A stretch of DNA of 64,000 bases from Pseudomonas oleovorans subsp. oleovorans (GTDB lineage Bacteria > Pseudomonadota > Gammaproteobacteria > Pseudomonadales > Pseudomonadaceae): NCBI RefSeq assembly GCF_002197815.1, contig NZ_NIUB01000008.1, positions 1 through 64,000 of the forward strand, given 5' to 3'. Position numbers and translations under genes: made by a program. The notes beneath the pieces are model-generated. The model ran no database searches, was not told where the DNA came from, and saw only the letters and a list, made by a program, of their open reading frames with translations. Position 1 is the first letter of the stretch. The number at the start of each line of letters is the position of its first letter. Positions 54,264-63,712 of this stretch are shown here, piece by piece.

Positions 54264-54713
54264 TCAGGGTTCACCACGGTCGATCAGGCGTTGCGCCAGC
54301 TCGTCGAGCAGTTTCTGTTCGCGCTTGTCCTCGGCCAATCGGGCTTCGTCAATGTAGCGCTGGACCAGTTTGCGCAGCCCCTCGAGACGCGCATAGCGTT
54401 GCTGCCAAACAGCGCGCACCTTTTCAAGATTGGCGCGATGCCACTCCAGACTTTGCTGCTGTTGGCCGACCGCCGTCTCCAGTTGCGCCAGAAAGCGCTG
54501 GTAGTTCATCAGCCACTGGCCGGAAACGCCCTTGCTGCCCTCGCTGATCCACTGCTGCTGGTAGTCGCCACGAAAACGCTCCAGCTCGCCCAGCTTGGCC
54601 TCAGCCTGCCCCACCAGCCCTTGGCAATGCCCGAGCTGGCGCGCGGCCTCGCGCTCGGCCTTTTCTGCCATCTCGACGACCGGCTGCAGACGCTTTGCGC
54701 GGCTCAGGCTCAT
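54264..54713 (-). CDS. fliJ: Flagellar export chaperone FliJ
   Basis: The 149-residue protein is an extended coiled coil from end to end (VVEMAEKAEREAARQLGHCQ, LEGLRKLVQRYIDEARLAED). FliJ links FliI to FlhA in the export apparatus. The ATG at 54713 (MSLSRAKRLQPV) is the family start; the upstream codons lie in a palindromic repeat. Confidence 0.93.
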   Translation of the reverse strand: MSLSRAKRLQPVVEMAEKAEREAARQLGHCQGLVGQAEAKLGELERFRGDYQQQWISEGSKGVSGQWLMNYQRFLAQLETAVGQQQQSLEWHRANLEKVRAVWQQRYARLEGLRKLVQRYIDEARLAEDKREQKLLDELAQRLIDRGEP

Positions 54714-54720
54714 CCGCGCC

Positions 54721-54776
54721 CCGTAGGGCGGGTGCAACCCGCCAGATCGCCCTGGCGGGTTACACCCGCCCTACGG
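54721..54776. repeat. Long perfect-type palindrome between fliI and fliJ
   Basis: CCGTAGGGCGGGTGCAACCC pairs with the end GGGTTACACCCGCCCTACGG with one or two mismatches. It has the same sequence family as 16742-16796. It lies seven bases after the fliI stop and seven before the fliJ start. Confidence 0.85.
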
Positions 54777-54783
54777 TAACAGG

Positions 54784-56130
54784 TCACTGTCCCAACACCC
54801 CAGCCAGCTGCTCGCGGCTCTGCGCCATTGACACGTTCTCGTCGAGGCCCTGACGCAGGTACTGAGCCATGACCGGCTGACGGGCGATGGCCTGATCGGT
54901 ATCCGCATCACCGCCCGGCACGTAGGCACCCACGCTGATCAGATCGCGGCTCTGCTGATAGCGTGACCACAGCTGCTTGAAGCGCTGCGCCTGCTTGAGC
55001 TGCTCCGGCGGCACGACCTGCGGCATGACCCGGCTGATCGAGGCCTCGATGTCGATCGCCGGATAGTGCCCCTCTTCCGCCAAACGGCGGGACAGGACGA
55101 AGTGTCCGTCGAGCACACCACGGGCAGCATCGGCGATGGGGTCCTGCTGATCATCACCCTCACTCAGCACCGTGTAGAACGCGGTGATCGAACCACCGCC
55201 GGCTTCGGCATTGCCGGCACGCTCGACCAGCTTGGGCAGCTTGGCAAAGACCGAAGGCGGATACCCCTTGGTTGCAGGCGGCTCACCAATGGCCAGGGCG
55301 ATTTCGCGCTGGGCCTGGGCGTAACGGGTCAGCGAATCCATCAGCAGCAGGACGTTCTTGCCCTTGTCGCGGAAATACTCGGCGATGCGCGTGCAGTACT
55401 GCGCCGCGCGCAGGCGCATCAGCGGCGCATCGTCGGCCGGCGAGGCGACCACCACCGAGCGCTTGATGCCCTCCTCGCCGAGGATCTCGTCAATGAACTC
55501 CTTGACCTCACGCCCACGTTCGCCGATCAGGCCGACAACGATGATTTCCGCCTCTGTGAAACGGGTCATCATGCCCAGCAACACGGACTTGCCCACGCCG
55601 GTACCGGCGAACAGGCCCAAGCGCTGGCCACGCCCGACGGTAAGCAAACCGTTGATCGAACGAATACCAACATCCAGCGGCTGGCTGATCGGGTCGCGGT
55701 TGAGCGGGTTGATAGCAGGGCCATCCATCGGTACCCAGTCCTCGGCCTTCATCCCGCCCTTGCCATCGAGCGCACGCCCGGCGCCATCAAGCACTCGCCC
55801 GAGCATCGACATGCCCATGGGCAGGCGCCCGGTATCCGGCAACGGCACCACACGCGCACCTGGCGCGATACCGGCCAGGCTGCCGACCGGCATCAGGTAG
55901 ATCTTGCCGCCGGAGAAGCCCATGACCTCAGCCTCGACCTGCACCGGGTGATAGCTGTCGCTGTTGATCACCAGACAACGGCTGCCGATGGCGGCGCGCA
56001 AACCTTCGGCCTCCAGGGTCAGGCCGACCATACGCAGCAGGCGCCCTTCCACCACGGGTTGGCTGGGCAGGTTGATCGCTTCGACATAGCCCGCCAGGCG
56101 TCTGGCGAAACTGATCCGCTCAAGGCGCAT
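54784..56130 (-). CDS. fliI: Flagellum-specific ATP synthase FliI
   Basis: The 448-residue ATPase begins [20 protein letters not shown]. Walker A is [17 protein letters not shown] and Walker [21 protein letters not shown]; the family motif [16 protein letters not shown] is present. The ATG at 56130 lies inside the 3' end of fliH (11-base overlap) and gives the family length; the long upstream extension is fliH read out of frame. Confidence 0.96.
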   Translation of the reverse strand: MRLERISFARRLAGYVEAINLPSQPVVEGRLLRMVGLTLEAEGLRAAIGSRCLVINSDSYHPVQVEAEVMGFSGGKIYLMPVGSLAGIAPGARVVPLPDTGRLPMGMSMLGRVLDGAGRALDGKGGMKAEDWVPMDGPAINPLNRDPISQPLDVGIRSINGLLTVGRGQRLGLFAGTGVGKSVLLGMMTRFTEAEIIVVGLIGERGREVKEFIDEILGEEGIKRSVVVASPADDAPLMRLRAAQYCTRIAEYFRDKGKNVLLLMDSLTRYAQAQREIALAIGEPPATKGYPPSVFAKLPKLVERAGNAEAGGGSITAFYTVLSEGDDQQDPIADAARGVLDGHFVLSRRLAEEGHYPAIDIEASISRVMPQVVPPEQLKQAQRFKQLWSRYQQSRDLISVGAYVPGGDADTDQAIARQPVMAQYLRQGLDENVSMAQSREQLAGVLGQ

Positions 56131-56920
56131 CGACGGCATCCAGATCCAGGTCGATGTCCGCTTCCGGCGGCTGAGAGACTTGCGCGCGCTGCTGCTCGAA
56201 CAATTGCTTGAGCGCCTGCGCCATGCGCGTTTCGACACTGGCGTCGATCTGACTGTGCTCGGACTCGATACGGCAACCGCCGGGCAGCAGGCTGTCATCC
56301 TCGAGGATGCGCCAGCTTTCCTCGTGACGCTCACGCAAGGCCTTGATCGTTTCGAAATCCTGCGGATTGACCTGAATGCGCACGTTCTGCGCGCCCATTG
56401 GCAGCAGTTTGAGCGCCTCGCGCAGCACCTGGCGGATCTGGCTGGAGTCGGTGTTCAGCTCGCGCTGAATCACCTCGCGCACCATATGGCTGACCAGACG
56501 TACCATGGCCACTTCCATTTGCTGATCCTGCTCGGCAATCGGCTCGAGCAACTGCGTCATGAGTTTTTCCAGGCTGCCGACCTTCAGCGCCAAGGCCGCG
56601 TCGGCCTCTTGCTTGGCTTTGATCTGGCCGGCGTGAAAGCCGTCCTTCTCGCCCGTGGCGAAGCCTTCGTTATAGGCATCCTGGCGAATGGCTTCGAGTT
56701 CATCGAGCGTCAGTGGTTTGACATCTTCGAGTGCGACCTCTTCGACCTGTGCGGCGTCCTGCTGCTCGGATTCAGCTGGAGGCTGCATATGTTCTTCAGC
56801 AGCGGCCTCGGCTTCTGCCGGTTCGTCACCCGGCGCGTCGAAGCTGGGCAGCGCCCAGCGATCGAACGTGCCGAGATCCTTGGCGCGAATCAGCTCGCTA
56901 TCAGGCTCCTTGGCAGCCAT
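56120..56920 (-). CDS. fliH: Flagellar assembly protein FliH
   Basis: The 266-residue protein has an acidic, Glu/Ala-rich N-terminus, a central coiled coil ([20 protein letters not shown]), and a C-terminal FliI-binding/V-ATPase-E-like domain ([40 protein letters not shown]). It regulates FliI and ties it to FliN. Its ATG abuts the MITE-like element directly; no good ribosome site is seen in the element end (GAATAGACCCTG). Confidence 0.93.
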   Translation of the reverse strand: MAAKEPDSELIRAKDLGTFDRWALPSFDAPGDEPAEAEAAAEEHMQPPAESEQQDAAQVEEVALEDVKPLTLDELEAIRQDAYNEGFATGEKDGFHAGQIKAKQEADAALALKVGSLEKLMTQLLEPIAEQDQQMEVAMVRLVSHMVREVIQRELNTDSSQIRQVLREALKLLPMGAQNVRIQVNPQDFETIKALRERHEESWRILEDDSLLPGGCRIESEHSQIDASVETRMAQALKQLFEQQRAQVSQPPEADIDLDLDAVDAP

Positions 56921-57203
56921 CAGGGTCTATTCTCGTTTCGACGCGAGCCGCGTTGCTGCGCCAAATGGCGCCATGGTCGGGCGGCGTTCCGCAGGCGTGG
57001 AGCGCAGGGAATGGTTGCTCCCTTGCCAAGTCCCGCAACACAGCATGGCGCCATTTGCCGCGCAACCCGGAGGGCCGGGCCAGTTTTTGCGCGCAGCGGC
57101 GTTATTCGTCGCTCATTTGGAATGACCAAACTTCTCTCCTCATGCCTTGCCCCGCGCAAAAACTGGCTCCGGCGCGGCCGTGGCGAAACGGGAATAGACC
57201 CTG
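56921..57203. mobile_element. MITE-like element between fliG and fliH
   Basis: The 283-base non-coding element has 20-bp terminal inverted repeats with one mismatch: CAGGGTCTATTCTCGTTTCG at 56921-56940 and CGAAACGGGAATAGACCCTG at 57184-57203. Internally there are two more inverted pairs: GCGCCAAATGGCGCCATG with CATGGCGCCATTTGCCGCGC, and GGCCAGTTTTTGCGC with GCGCAAAAACTGGC. No reading frame of meaning is present. It fills exactly the space from the fliG stop to the fliH ATG. I cannot name the transposase family that would mobilise it. Confidence 0.82.
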
Positions 57204-58220
57204 TCAAACCATCTCCTCGCCGCCCTTGCCGCCAAGCACGATCTCGCCGGCCTCGGCCATACGGCGGGCAATGGTAAGAATTTCCTTCTGCGCCGCTTCG
57301 ACATCGCTGACGCGTACCGGCCCCTTGGCCTCCAGGTCGTCGCGCAGCAGCTCGGCAGCGCGCTTGGACATGTTCTTGAACACCTTCTCCTTGATCGCGT
57401 CGTCGGCCCCTTTGAGTGCCAGCACCAGCACTTCGGAGGAGACCTCGCGCATCAGCGCCTGGATGCCACGGTCGTCGACATCGGCCAGGTTGTCGAAGAC
57501 GAACATCAGGTCTTCGATCTGCATCGACAGGTCTTCGTCCAGTTCGCGAATGGAGTCCATCAACTGGCCTTCCACCGAGCTGTCGAGGAAGTTCATGATG
57601 TCCGCCGCACGCTTGACGCCGCCCATGGAGGCGCGCGTGGCATTGGCGCTGCCGGAGAACTGTTTCTCGAGAATCTGGTTGAGCTCCTTCAGCGCGGCCG
57701 GCTGCACGGTGTTCAGCGACGACACCCGCAGAACGATGTCCAAGCGTACCTTGTGATCGAAGTGACTGAGCACCTCGGCCGCCTGGTCCGGGTCGAGGTA
57801 GGCGACGACGATGGCCTGAATCTGCGGGTGCTCGTAGCGAATCACATCGGCAACGGCACGCGGCTCCATCCACTTGAGGCTGTCCAGGCCACTGGTGCTG
57901 CCACCGAGGAGAATACGGTCAATGAGGTTGCCCGCCTTGTCCTCGCCCAGCGCAGAGGTGAGCATCTTGCGGATGTAGGCATCGGAACCCACACCGAGGC
58001 TGGTCTGGTCGCCGACGATCTCGACGAACTCGGCCATCACCTGCTCGACCTGCTCGCGATGGATATTGCGCATGCCGGCCATGGCCACGCCGACGCGCTG
58101 CACTTCCTTCGGCCCGAGGTGACGCAACACCTGCGCGGCATCGGTTTCGCCCAGCGAAAGCAGCAGAATCGCGGCCTTGTCGACCTTGTTCAGCTTGGTA
58201 GCAGTGCGATTGTCACTCAT
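57204..58220 (-). CDS. fliG: Flagellar motor switch protein FliG
   Basis: The 338-residue protein contains AILLLSLGETDAAQVLRHLG at the FliF-binding N-terminus, EHPQAIVVAYLDP-type motifs (here EHPQIQAIVVAYLDPDQAAE) in the middle, and torque residues in the C-terminal domain (SIRELDEDLSMQIEDLMFVF, VLALKGADDAIKEKVFKNMS). It overlaps fliF by eight bases. The stop codon is immediately followed by the MITE-like element. Confidence 0.96.
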   Translation of the reverse strand: MSDNRTATKLNKVDKAAILLLSLGETDAAQVLRHLGPKEVQRVGVAMAGMRNIHREQVEQVMAEFVEIVGDQTSLGVGSDAYIRKMLTSALGEDKAGNLIDRILLGGSTSGLDSLKWMEPRAVADVIRYEHPQIQAIVVAYLDPDQAAEVLSHFDHKVRLDIVLRVSSLNTVQPAALKELNQILEKQFSGSANATRASMGGVKRAADIMNFLDSSVEGQLMDSIRELDEDLSMQIEDLMFVFDNLADVDDRGIQALMREVSSEVLVLALKGADDAIKEKVFKNMSKRAAELLRDDLEAKGPVRVSDVEAAQKEILTIARRMAEAGEIVLGGKGGEEMV

Positions 58221-59997
58221 CGGCGTTGATCCACTCTTTCACGACCTGGGCGACGCGGCCAGGGTCTTCCGCCACTAGGCTCTTGATAGCGTTCAGTTGC
58301 GCATCATACCCCTCACTAGACCTAGGCAACATGATGCTCTGCGGGCCGCCAAGGCTGACACGGTCATCGGACAGCTCGCCATCCAGACCTGCCATCGAGC
58401 CAAGCTCCACATCACCGGAGCCTGCCAGCTCCTTGCCCCTGCCACCGCCGGTGATGTTGTTGAGCACCGGACGCAACACGCCGAACACCAACACCAGGAT
58501 GAACAGCACGCCGAGCACCTGCTTGACGATGTCCCAGAACCAGGGCTGGGTGTAGAACGGAATATCCGGAATTTCTTCGCCCATCGACGCGGTGAACGCC
58601 GTGTTGATCACGCTGACGCTGTCGCCGCGACTGGCATCGAAGCCCACCGAGTCCTGCACCAGACGAGTGAAGCGCGCCAGGTCATCGGCGGTCCAAGGCA
58701 CCCGGCTGCTTTCGCCGGTGGCCGGGTCGACACGTAACTGGTCATCCACCACCACCGCTACCGACAGGCGACGCAGACGCCCCTGCTGCTGACGGGTGTA
58801 GCTGATGGAACGATCCAGCTCGAAGTTGCGGGTCGACTGCTCACGCTTGTCTGCCGGGTACGGCGCCAGCATCGGCTGGCCGGTTACCGGATCCATGATC
58901 TGCTGACCGTTGGCATCGACCAGCGGCTGACCAGCCGCTATCGGACCGGCGGGAGCGGCAGCGCCTGCAGCCTGCTGCGGAGCGGCAGCCGGGCCCGGCG
59001 GTTGATTGGACAGCGCGCCCGGCACGCCTTGCGGCGGCAGACTGCTCTGACGCTGTTCGTTGACCTGTTGCTCACTGCGCAGCGCGGGCTGATCCGGATT
59101 GAACATTTCGGAAGTGGATTCAACCGAACTGAAATCCACATCAGCCGACACTTCCGCCTTGTAGCGACCAGTGCCCAGCACCGGCTGCAGAATGTTGTGC
59201 ACACGCTGGGTGAACAGCGTTTCCATACGGCGGGTGTAGTCGAACTGCTTGCCGGCCATGCTCAGCTCGGACAGTTCCTGCTGGTCGGAGAGCAGGTTGC
59301 CCTTCTGGTCGACCACCGTGACCTGGCCCTTGTCCAACTCAGGCACGCTGGTCGCCACCAGGTTGACGATGGCCATGACCTGACTGGGCTCCAATGCGCG
59401 CCCCGGGTAGAGTTCGACCAGCACCGAGGCAGACGGCTTGCGTTCGTCACGCACGAACACCGACGCCTTGGGCATGGCCAGGTGTACACGCGCCGCCTTG
59501 ACGTTGTTGAGGCTGGCCACCGTACGTGCCAGCTCGCCCTCGAGACCGCGGCGATAGCGGGTCGCCTCCATGAACTGGCTGGTACCCAGGCCCTGCTCAC
59601 GGTCGAGAATCTCGAAACCGACACTGTTATCGGTCGGCGCCACGCCGGCAGCTGCCAGGCGCATACGCGCACGCGCCAGATCGTCAGCCTTGACCAACAG
59701 GGCGCCGGAGTTGGGTTCGATGGTGTAGTCGATACCGGAAGCGGTCAGGGTTTCGACCACCTGGGTAGCATCCATACCGTTGAGGCTGCCATAGAGCGGA
59801 CGGTAATCCGGCTGCTGCGACCACAGCACAACGGCAAAACCGATGGCCACGCTGGCAGCCAGGCCGACCAGCAGGCCGAGCTGACGCAGCACCGACATTT
59901 CGGCGAGATTTTCCAGGAAGCTAAGGCCCAGCAGGGGCTTCTTCGGCTCGCCTGACTCGGCCTTGGCCGGTACGTTTGCTACTGCTGCTTCAGCCAT
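58213..59997 (-). CDS. fliF: Flagellar MS-ring protein FliF
   Basis: The 594-residue protein has an N-terminal helix (GLLVGLAASVAIGFAVVLWS), the periplasmic ring-building motifs (VGFEILDREQGLGTSQFMEA, ARVHLAMPKASVFVRDERKP), a Pro/Ala-rich insertion (about residues 315-365), a second helix (VKQVLGVLFILVLVFGVLRP) and a cytoplasmic FliG-binding tail. The ATG at 59997, behind GAGGG, is preferred to a TTG one codon upstream. Confidence 0.95.
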   Translation of the reverse strand: MAEAAVANVPAKAESGEPKKPLLGLSFLENLAEMSVLRQLGLLVGLAASVAIGFAVVLWSQQPDYRPLYGSLNGMDATQVVETLTASGIDYTIEPNSGALLVKADDLARARMRLAAAGVAPTDNSVGFEILDREQGLGTSQFMEATRYRRGLEGELARTVASLNNVKAARVHLAMPKASVFVRDERKPSASVLVELYPGRALEPSQVMAIVNLVATSVPELDKGQVTVVDQKGNLLSDQQELSELSMAGKQFDYTRRMETLFTQRVHNILQPVLGTGRYKAEVSADVDFSSVESTSEMFNPDQPALRSEQQVNEQRQSSLPPQGVPGALSNQPPGPAAAPQQAAGAAAPAGPIAAGQPLVDANGQQIMDPVTGQPMLAPYPADKREQSTRNFELDRSISYTRQQQGRLRRLSVAVVVDDQLRVDPATGESSRVPWTADDLARFTRLVQDSVGFDASRGDSVSVINTAFTASMGEEIPDIPFYTQPWFWDIVKQVLGVLFILVLVFGVLRPVLNNITGGGRGKELAGSGDVELGSMAGLDGELSDDRVSLGGPQSIMLPRSSEGYDAQLNAIKSLVAEDPGRVAQVVKEWINADE

Positions 59998-60007
59998 CAA
60001 TCAACCC

Positions 60008-60337
60008 TCAGACCGGCATCTGCATGATGTCTTGATACGCCTGGACCAGCTTGTTACGCACCTGGGTCATGGCCTGGAAGGATACGCTGGCTTTCTGCGA
60101 GGCGATCATCACATCGGTCAGATCGACCCCGCTCTGCCCCATCTCGAATGCGGTCGCCAGTTTATTGGAAGCCTGCTGGGTCTCGTTGACCTTATTCACC
60201 GCCTGGCCGAGCATTTCCGAGAAACTCGGCGCCCCTTGCACTGGCTCGCTCGCAGCAGGCTTCTGACGCGCCATGGCCTCAGCCTGCATGGAACGCATTT
60301 CCAGCATCAAGCGATTGAATTCGACACCTTGGCTCAT
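60008..60337 (-). CDS. fliE: Flagellar hook-basal body protein FliE
   Basis: The 109-residue protein begins [20 protein letters not shown] and ends with the family signature [20 protein letters not shown]. It links the MS ring to the rod. The ATG at 60337 follows GGAGGAAG. An RpoN site is 52 bases upstream, so it heads fliEFGHIJ. Confidence 0.95.
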   Translation of the reverse strand: MSQGVEFNRLMLEMRSMQAEAMARQKPAASEPVQGAPSFSEMLGQAVNKVNETQQASNKLATAFEMGQSGVDLTDVMIASQKASVSFQAMTQVRNKLVQAYQDIMQMPV

Positions 60338-60389
60338 GACTTCCTCCACTGCCCGCTTTTTGACACTAGCGGCGCTATGCAGGGGTATC

Positions 60390-60406
60390 TGCAACAAGGG
60401 TGCCAA
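60390..60406 (-). promoter_or_regulatory. RpoN (sigma 54) promoter of fliE
   Basis: The minus strand reads TTGGCACCCTTGTTGCA, almost the full consensus TTGGCACG-N4-TTGC, with ten bases between GG and GC. fliE is a known FleQ/RpoN target in Pseudomonas. Confidence 0.88.
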
Positions 60407-60460
60407 CAAAGCGGCTTATGGGAATCAGATCGGGAACACGCAGATAGATGGGGTAGCCAC

Positions 60461-60484
60461 CGTCATCCCCGCGAAGGCGGGGCC
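60461..60484. repeat. CGTCATCCCCGCGAAGGCGGGG repeat
   Basis: A single copy of the common extragenic hairpin repeat (CCCCGC-GAAG-GCGGGG). It overlaps the end of the GIY-YIG gene. Related copies are at 60908-61005 and 63838-63905. Confidence 0.85.
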
Positions 60485-60792
60485 CCAGCAGCACCAGACG
60501 ACTCACCAACAATCTCTGACCAAAGATCGCGCCCTTGCGGATTTCGCTCTTCGATCAGGCGCAGCTTCCAGGCACGATTCCATTTCTTGATCGCCTTCTC
60601 CCTGGCTATCGCGCCACTCATACTTTCATGCTGCTCGTACCACACCAGCAACTTCACTCCATAGCGGAGTGTAAAGCCCTCAACGGCTCCCTCTCTATGC
60701 TGCCAGACACGCTGCAGCAGATCCGCTGTAACTCCGGTATAGAGCGTGCCATTACGCTGACTGGCCATAATGTAAACGGCGGGTTGTTTCAT
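60463..60792 (-). CDS. GIY-YIG domain protein (UPF0213/YhbQ-like)
   Basis: The 109-residue GIY-YIG nuclease-fold protein contains VYIMASQRNGTLYTGVTADL, then QRVWQHREGAVEGFTLRYGV and AIAREKAIKKWNRAWKLRLI. Catalytic Tyr and Arg positions are kept. The last dozen residues and the stop codon are encoded by a CCCCGCCTTCGCGGGGATGA repeat. It interrupts the usual fleR-fliE neighbourhood. Such small proteins are widespread, and their role is mostly unknown. Confidence 0.85.
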   Translation of the reverse strand: MKQPAVYIMASQRNGTLYTGVTADLLQRVWQHREGAVEGFTLRYGVKLLVWYEQHESMSGAIAREKAIKKWNRAWKLRLIEERNPQGRDLWSEIVGESSGAAGAPPSRG

Positions 60793-60907
60793 GCTGCAGT
60801 CCTTTGCAGATTGGGCCCTCCATAGGTATGAAGGCCTATTCAGCGATTGATTTGAGCCCGAACGAAAAAATCGCTCCTACAAGCCAGGACAACCTTAGCA
60901 CCGCGGC

Positions 60908-61005
60908 TGGATCCCCGCCTTCGCGGGGATGACGGTAGCTGCGCCTTCGCGGGGATGACGGCGATGGATCATTCGAGGTCATTCCCGCGAAGGCGGGAAC
61001 CCAGG
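60908..61005. repeat. Cluster of CCCCGCCTTCGCGGGGATGACG repeats
   Basis: Two copies in one orientation (60908-60934 and 60943-60960) and one in the other (60979-61003, GTCATTCCCGCGAAGGCGGG). The cluster lies between the fleR stop and the GIY-YIG gene. The rest of 60793-61045 shows no gene. Confidence 0.85.
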
Positions 61006-61045
61006 CAGCGTCCCCCTCCGTCGCATCCCCTTCAGCACAGCAACA

Positions 61046-62443
61046 TTAGCTGGCGTACAGGTAGGCCTCGACATCCATCCCGGCATCGCGCATCTGCGCC
61101 AGCTTGTAGCGCAGGGTGCGCGGGCTGATACCCAGGCGCTCGGCGGCTTCCTTGCGGCGACCGCGCTCGGCACGCAGGGTGTCGATGATCACCTGAAACT
61201 CACGACGGCGAAGGTCCTCGCCCAGCGCGCCGGCATCGACCGGCTGCGTCATCGGCGGGGCCATACTCGGCACCACAGCCAGGTGCGGCACGGCGCTCTG
61301 CACCGTCTGACCTATGGGTGCGTGCAGGCACAGATCCTGCACCTGAATCACCCCGCCCTGCTGCAGAATCAGCGCACGTTGAATGGCGTTGTCCAGCTCA
61401 CGCACGTTGCCCGGCCACTGATGCTGCACCAGGCACTGCGCGGCCGACTCGGACAAACGCACCGGCGCCTGATTCATTTTTTTGACGTGCTTGGCCAGCA
61501 GCCGCTCGGCCAGCGGCAGAATATCGGCAGGCCGCTCACGCAGTGGCCGCCAGGCCAAGGGGAAGACCGACAGTCGATAATAGAGGTCCTCGCGGAAGCG
61601 TCCTGCGGCAACCTCGCTAGCCAAGTCACGGTTGCTGGTGGCCAGCACGCGAATATCCAGGTTGATTGGCTTGCGCGCGCCGACCCGTTCCACCTCACGC
61701 TCCTGCAACACACGCAACAACTTGGCCTGCAGCCCCAGCGGCATTTCGGAAATCTCGTCGAGCAGGATGGTGCCACCGTCGGCCAACTCGAACTTGCCCG
61801 GCTGAGCAGTGACCGCACCGGTGAACGCGCCCTTCTCATGCCCGAACAAGGTGGCCTCGAGCATGTTGTCGGGAATCGCCGCACAGTTGATGGCGATGAA
61901 AGGCCCGGAGGCGCGCGGCGACTGCTGATGGATATAACGCGCCAGCACCTCCTTACCGGTCCCCGACTCACCCGTGATCATCACCGTCGAATCACTCTGC
62001 GCCACGCGTGACGCCAGCTCCAGCAGCTGCACGCTGGCCGGCTCGAGCGCTACCGGACCATCGCAATCCCCCGCCGTCAATTTACCGAGAGCGTGCTTGG
62101 CCACCAGCTCCAGCAGCGTGCGCGGCTCGAACGGCTTGACCAGATAATCAGCAGCACCCTGACGGATGGCATCTACCGCCCTCTCTACCGCGCCGAAAGC
62201 CGTCATCAGCAATACCGGCAGTTGCGGATAACGACTACGGATCTGCGCCAGCAGTTGATGACCATCCATACCCGGCATGTTGACGTCGCTGACCACCAGC
62301 CCGAACGGCTCTTCGGTCAACGCGACCAAGGCCGCCTCGGCGCAATCGACGGCTCGATAATCATGCCCGCCCAGGCACAGGGTATCGGCCAGGGCTTCGC
62401 GCAGCGCGCGATCGTCTTCAACCAGCAGGACTTTGGCAGCCAT
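61046..62443 (-). CDS. fleR: Sigma 54-dependent response regulator FleR
   Basis: The 465-residue regulator has a receiver domain (phospho-Asp in LVVSDVNMPGMDGHQ), an AAA+ domain with Walker A TGESGTGKEVLARYI, the sigma 54 contact loop GHEKGAFTGAV and Walker B GGTILLDEISEMP, and a C-terminal Fis-type HTH (AAERLGISPRTLRYKLAQMR). With FleS it activates class III flagellar genes from RpoN promoters. It is three bases after fleS. Confidence 0.97.
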   Translation of the reverse strand: MAAKVLLVEDDRALREALADTLCLGGHDYRAVDCAEAALVALTEEPFGLVVSDVNMPGMDGHQLLAQIRSRYPQLPVLLMTAFGAVERAVDAIRQGAADYLVKPFEPRTLLELVAKHALGKLTAGDCDGPVALEPASVQLLELASRVAQSDSTVMITGESGTGKEVLARYIHQQSPRASGPFIAINCAAIPDNMLEATLFGHEKGAFTGAVTAQPGKFELADGGTILLDEISEMPLGLQAKLLRVLQEREVERVGARKPINLDIRVLATSNRDLASEVAAGRFREDLYYRLSVFPLAWRPLRERPADILPLAERLLAKHVKKMNQAPVRLSESAAQCLVQHQWPGNVRELDNAIQRALILQQGGVIQVQDLCLHAPIGQTVQSAVPHLAVVPSMAPPMTQPVDAGALGEDLRRREFQVIIDTLRAERGRRKEAAERLGISPRTLRYKLAQMRDAGMDVEAYLYAS

Positions 62444-62446
62444 GGG

Positions 62447-63661
62447 TTACTCCTGATTCGAGTGAGACGCCGCATCAAGCAGCGGCAGAGAAACTATGGC
62501 GCAGGTGCCACGACCCGCACGCGATTGCAGCAGCAACTGGCCCTGGTGAGCACGCGCCACTGCCTTGACCACCGCCAGCCCGAGGCCGGTCCCAGTGGTT
62601 TTGGTGGTAAAGAAAGGTTCGCCAAGACGCGCCAGGACTTCCCTGCTCATACCGGGCCCGTTATCGCTGACGCACAGGCGCAGCAGGCCGTCGCGGCGGT
62701 AGAGATGAATCTTCAGACGCGCATCGCGCCCGGCCGCCTGAATGGCGTTGTCGATCAGATTGAGCACGGTGCCGACCAGCGTGTCGCGATTGCACAGCAG
62801 TTCGCCGTCACGCACATCGCACTGCCAGCGCACAGCCATATCGCCCACATGGGCATCGGCAGCCGCACGCAGCGCATCGAACAGGGCCGACGGCGACAGA
62901 CGATCCGGCAATGGCAGCTCGCCCCGGGCGAAGATCAGCATGTCGCGCACCTGGTTTTCCAACTCGTGCAGCCGCTCCTTCAAGCGCCCGGCGAAGCGCT
63001 GCTGCTGTTCGGCCGGCAGTACCTGTTCATTGAGGTGGCTTGCATAGAGCAACGCAGCGGAAAGCGGTGTACGGATCTGATGGGCCAGGGAAGCGACCAT
63101 GCGCCCCAGCGCCGATAGGCGCTCATGGCGAGAGAGCTGATCCTGCAGGCGACGGGTTTCCGTCAGGTCGGTCAGTAGCACAAGCTGCCCCGGCTCCCCG
63201 TGCAGGGAACGCGTGGCGATAGATAGACGGCGGCCGTCGCGCATGGAAATTTCATGACCATCGTCTTCGCGCGGGGCGAAGTTGCGTGCGATCACCTGAC
63301 GCCAGAGCATGCCCACCAGGGGCTGGCCGAGCAGCGCACGCGCCACGGGGTTGGCCTCGCGCACGACGCCCTGACCGTCGATGACGATCACACCGCCAGG
63401 CAACAGATCCAGCAGGCTTTGCAGACGATGGGCCAGACGCTCCTTCTCCGCCAGTTCCTGCATGCGCTGTGCACTGACCAGCGCCAGTTGCCCCTTCAGC
63501 TCATTGACCCGCGCCTCAAGCAGGCTGTAGGACTCGCTGAGCTGATTGGACATCTGATTGAACAGGGCAAAGGCCTGCTCCAGTCCCGCGCGGCTGGCTT
63601 GTTCGAGCGGTGCGGAGCCGCTTGGCTCGGCTGACTCGGTAGGACGAAGGTTGGCTTCCAT
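62447..63661 (-). CDS. fleS: Sensor histidine kinase FleS
   Basis: The 404-residue soluble kinase (no membrane helices) has an N-terminal coiled coil (about residues 40-80), a PAS domain (90-190; VIDGQGVVREANPVARALLG), a HisKA domain with phospho-His in VASLAHQIRTPLSAALLY, and a HATPase (NLIDNAIQAAGRDARL, VSDNGPGMS, TTGTGLGLAVVKAVARAHQG). The signal is unknown but probably cytoplasmic. An RpoN site lies 52 bases upstream. Confidence 0.96.
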   Translation of the reverse strand: MEANLRPTESAEPSGSAPLEQASRAGLEQAFALFNQMSNQLSESYSLLEARVNELKGQLALVSAQRMQELAEKERLAHRLQSLLDLLPGGVIVIDGQGVVREANPVARALLGQPLVGMLWRQVIARNFAPREDDGHEISMRDGRRLSIATRSLHGEPGQLVLLTDLTETRRLQDQLSRHERLSALGRMVASLAHQIRTPLSAALLYASHLNEQVLPAEQQQRFAGRLKERLHELENQVRDMLIFARGELPLPDRLSPSALFDALRAAADAHVGDMAVRWQCDVRDGELLCNRDTLVGTVLNLIDNAIQAAGRDARLKIHLYRRDGLLRLCVSDNGPGMSREVLARLGEPFFTTKTTGTGLGLAVVKAVARAHQGQLLLQSRAGRGTCAIVSLPLLDAASHSNQE

Positions 63662-63712
63662 CGGCTTCTCTCGTACGACGTACCGTCAGAAGACGGTCGG
63701 ATACAAGAGCCT

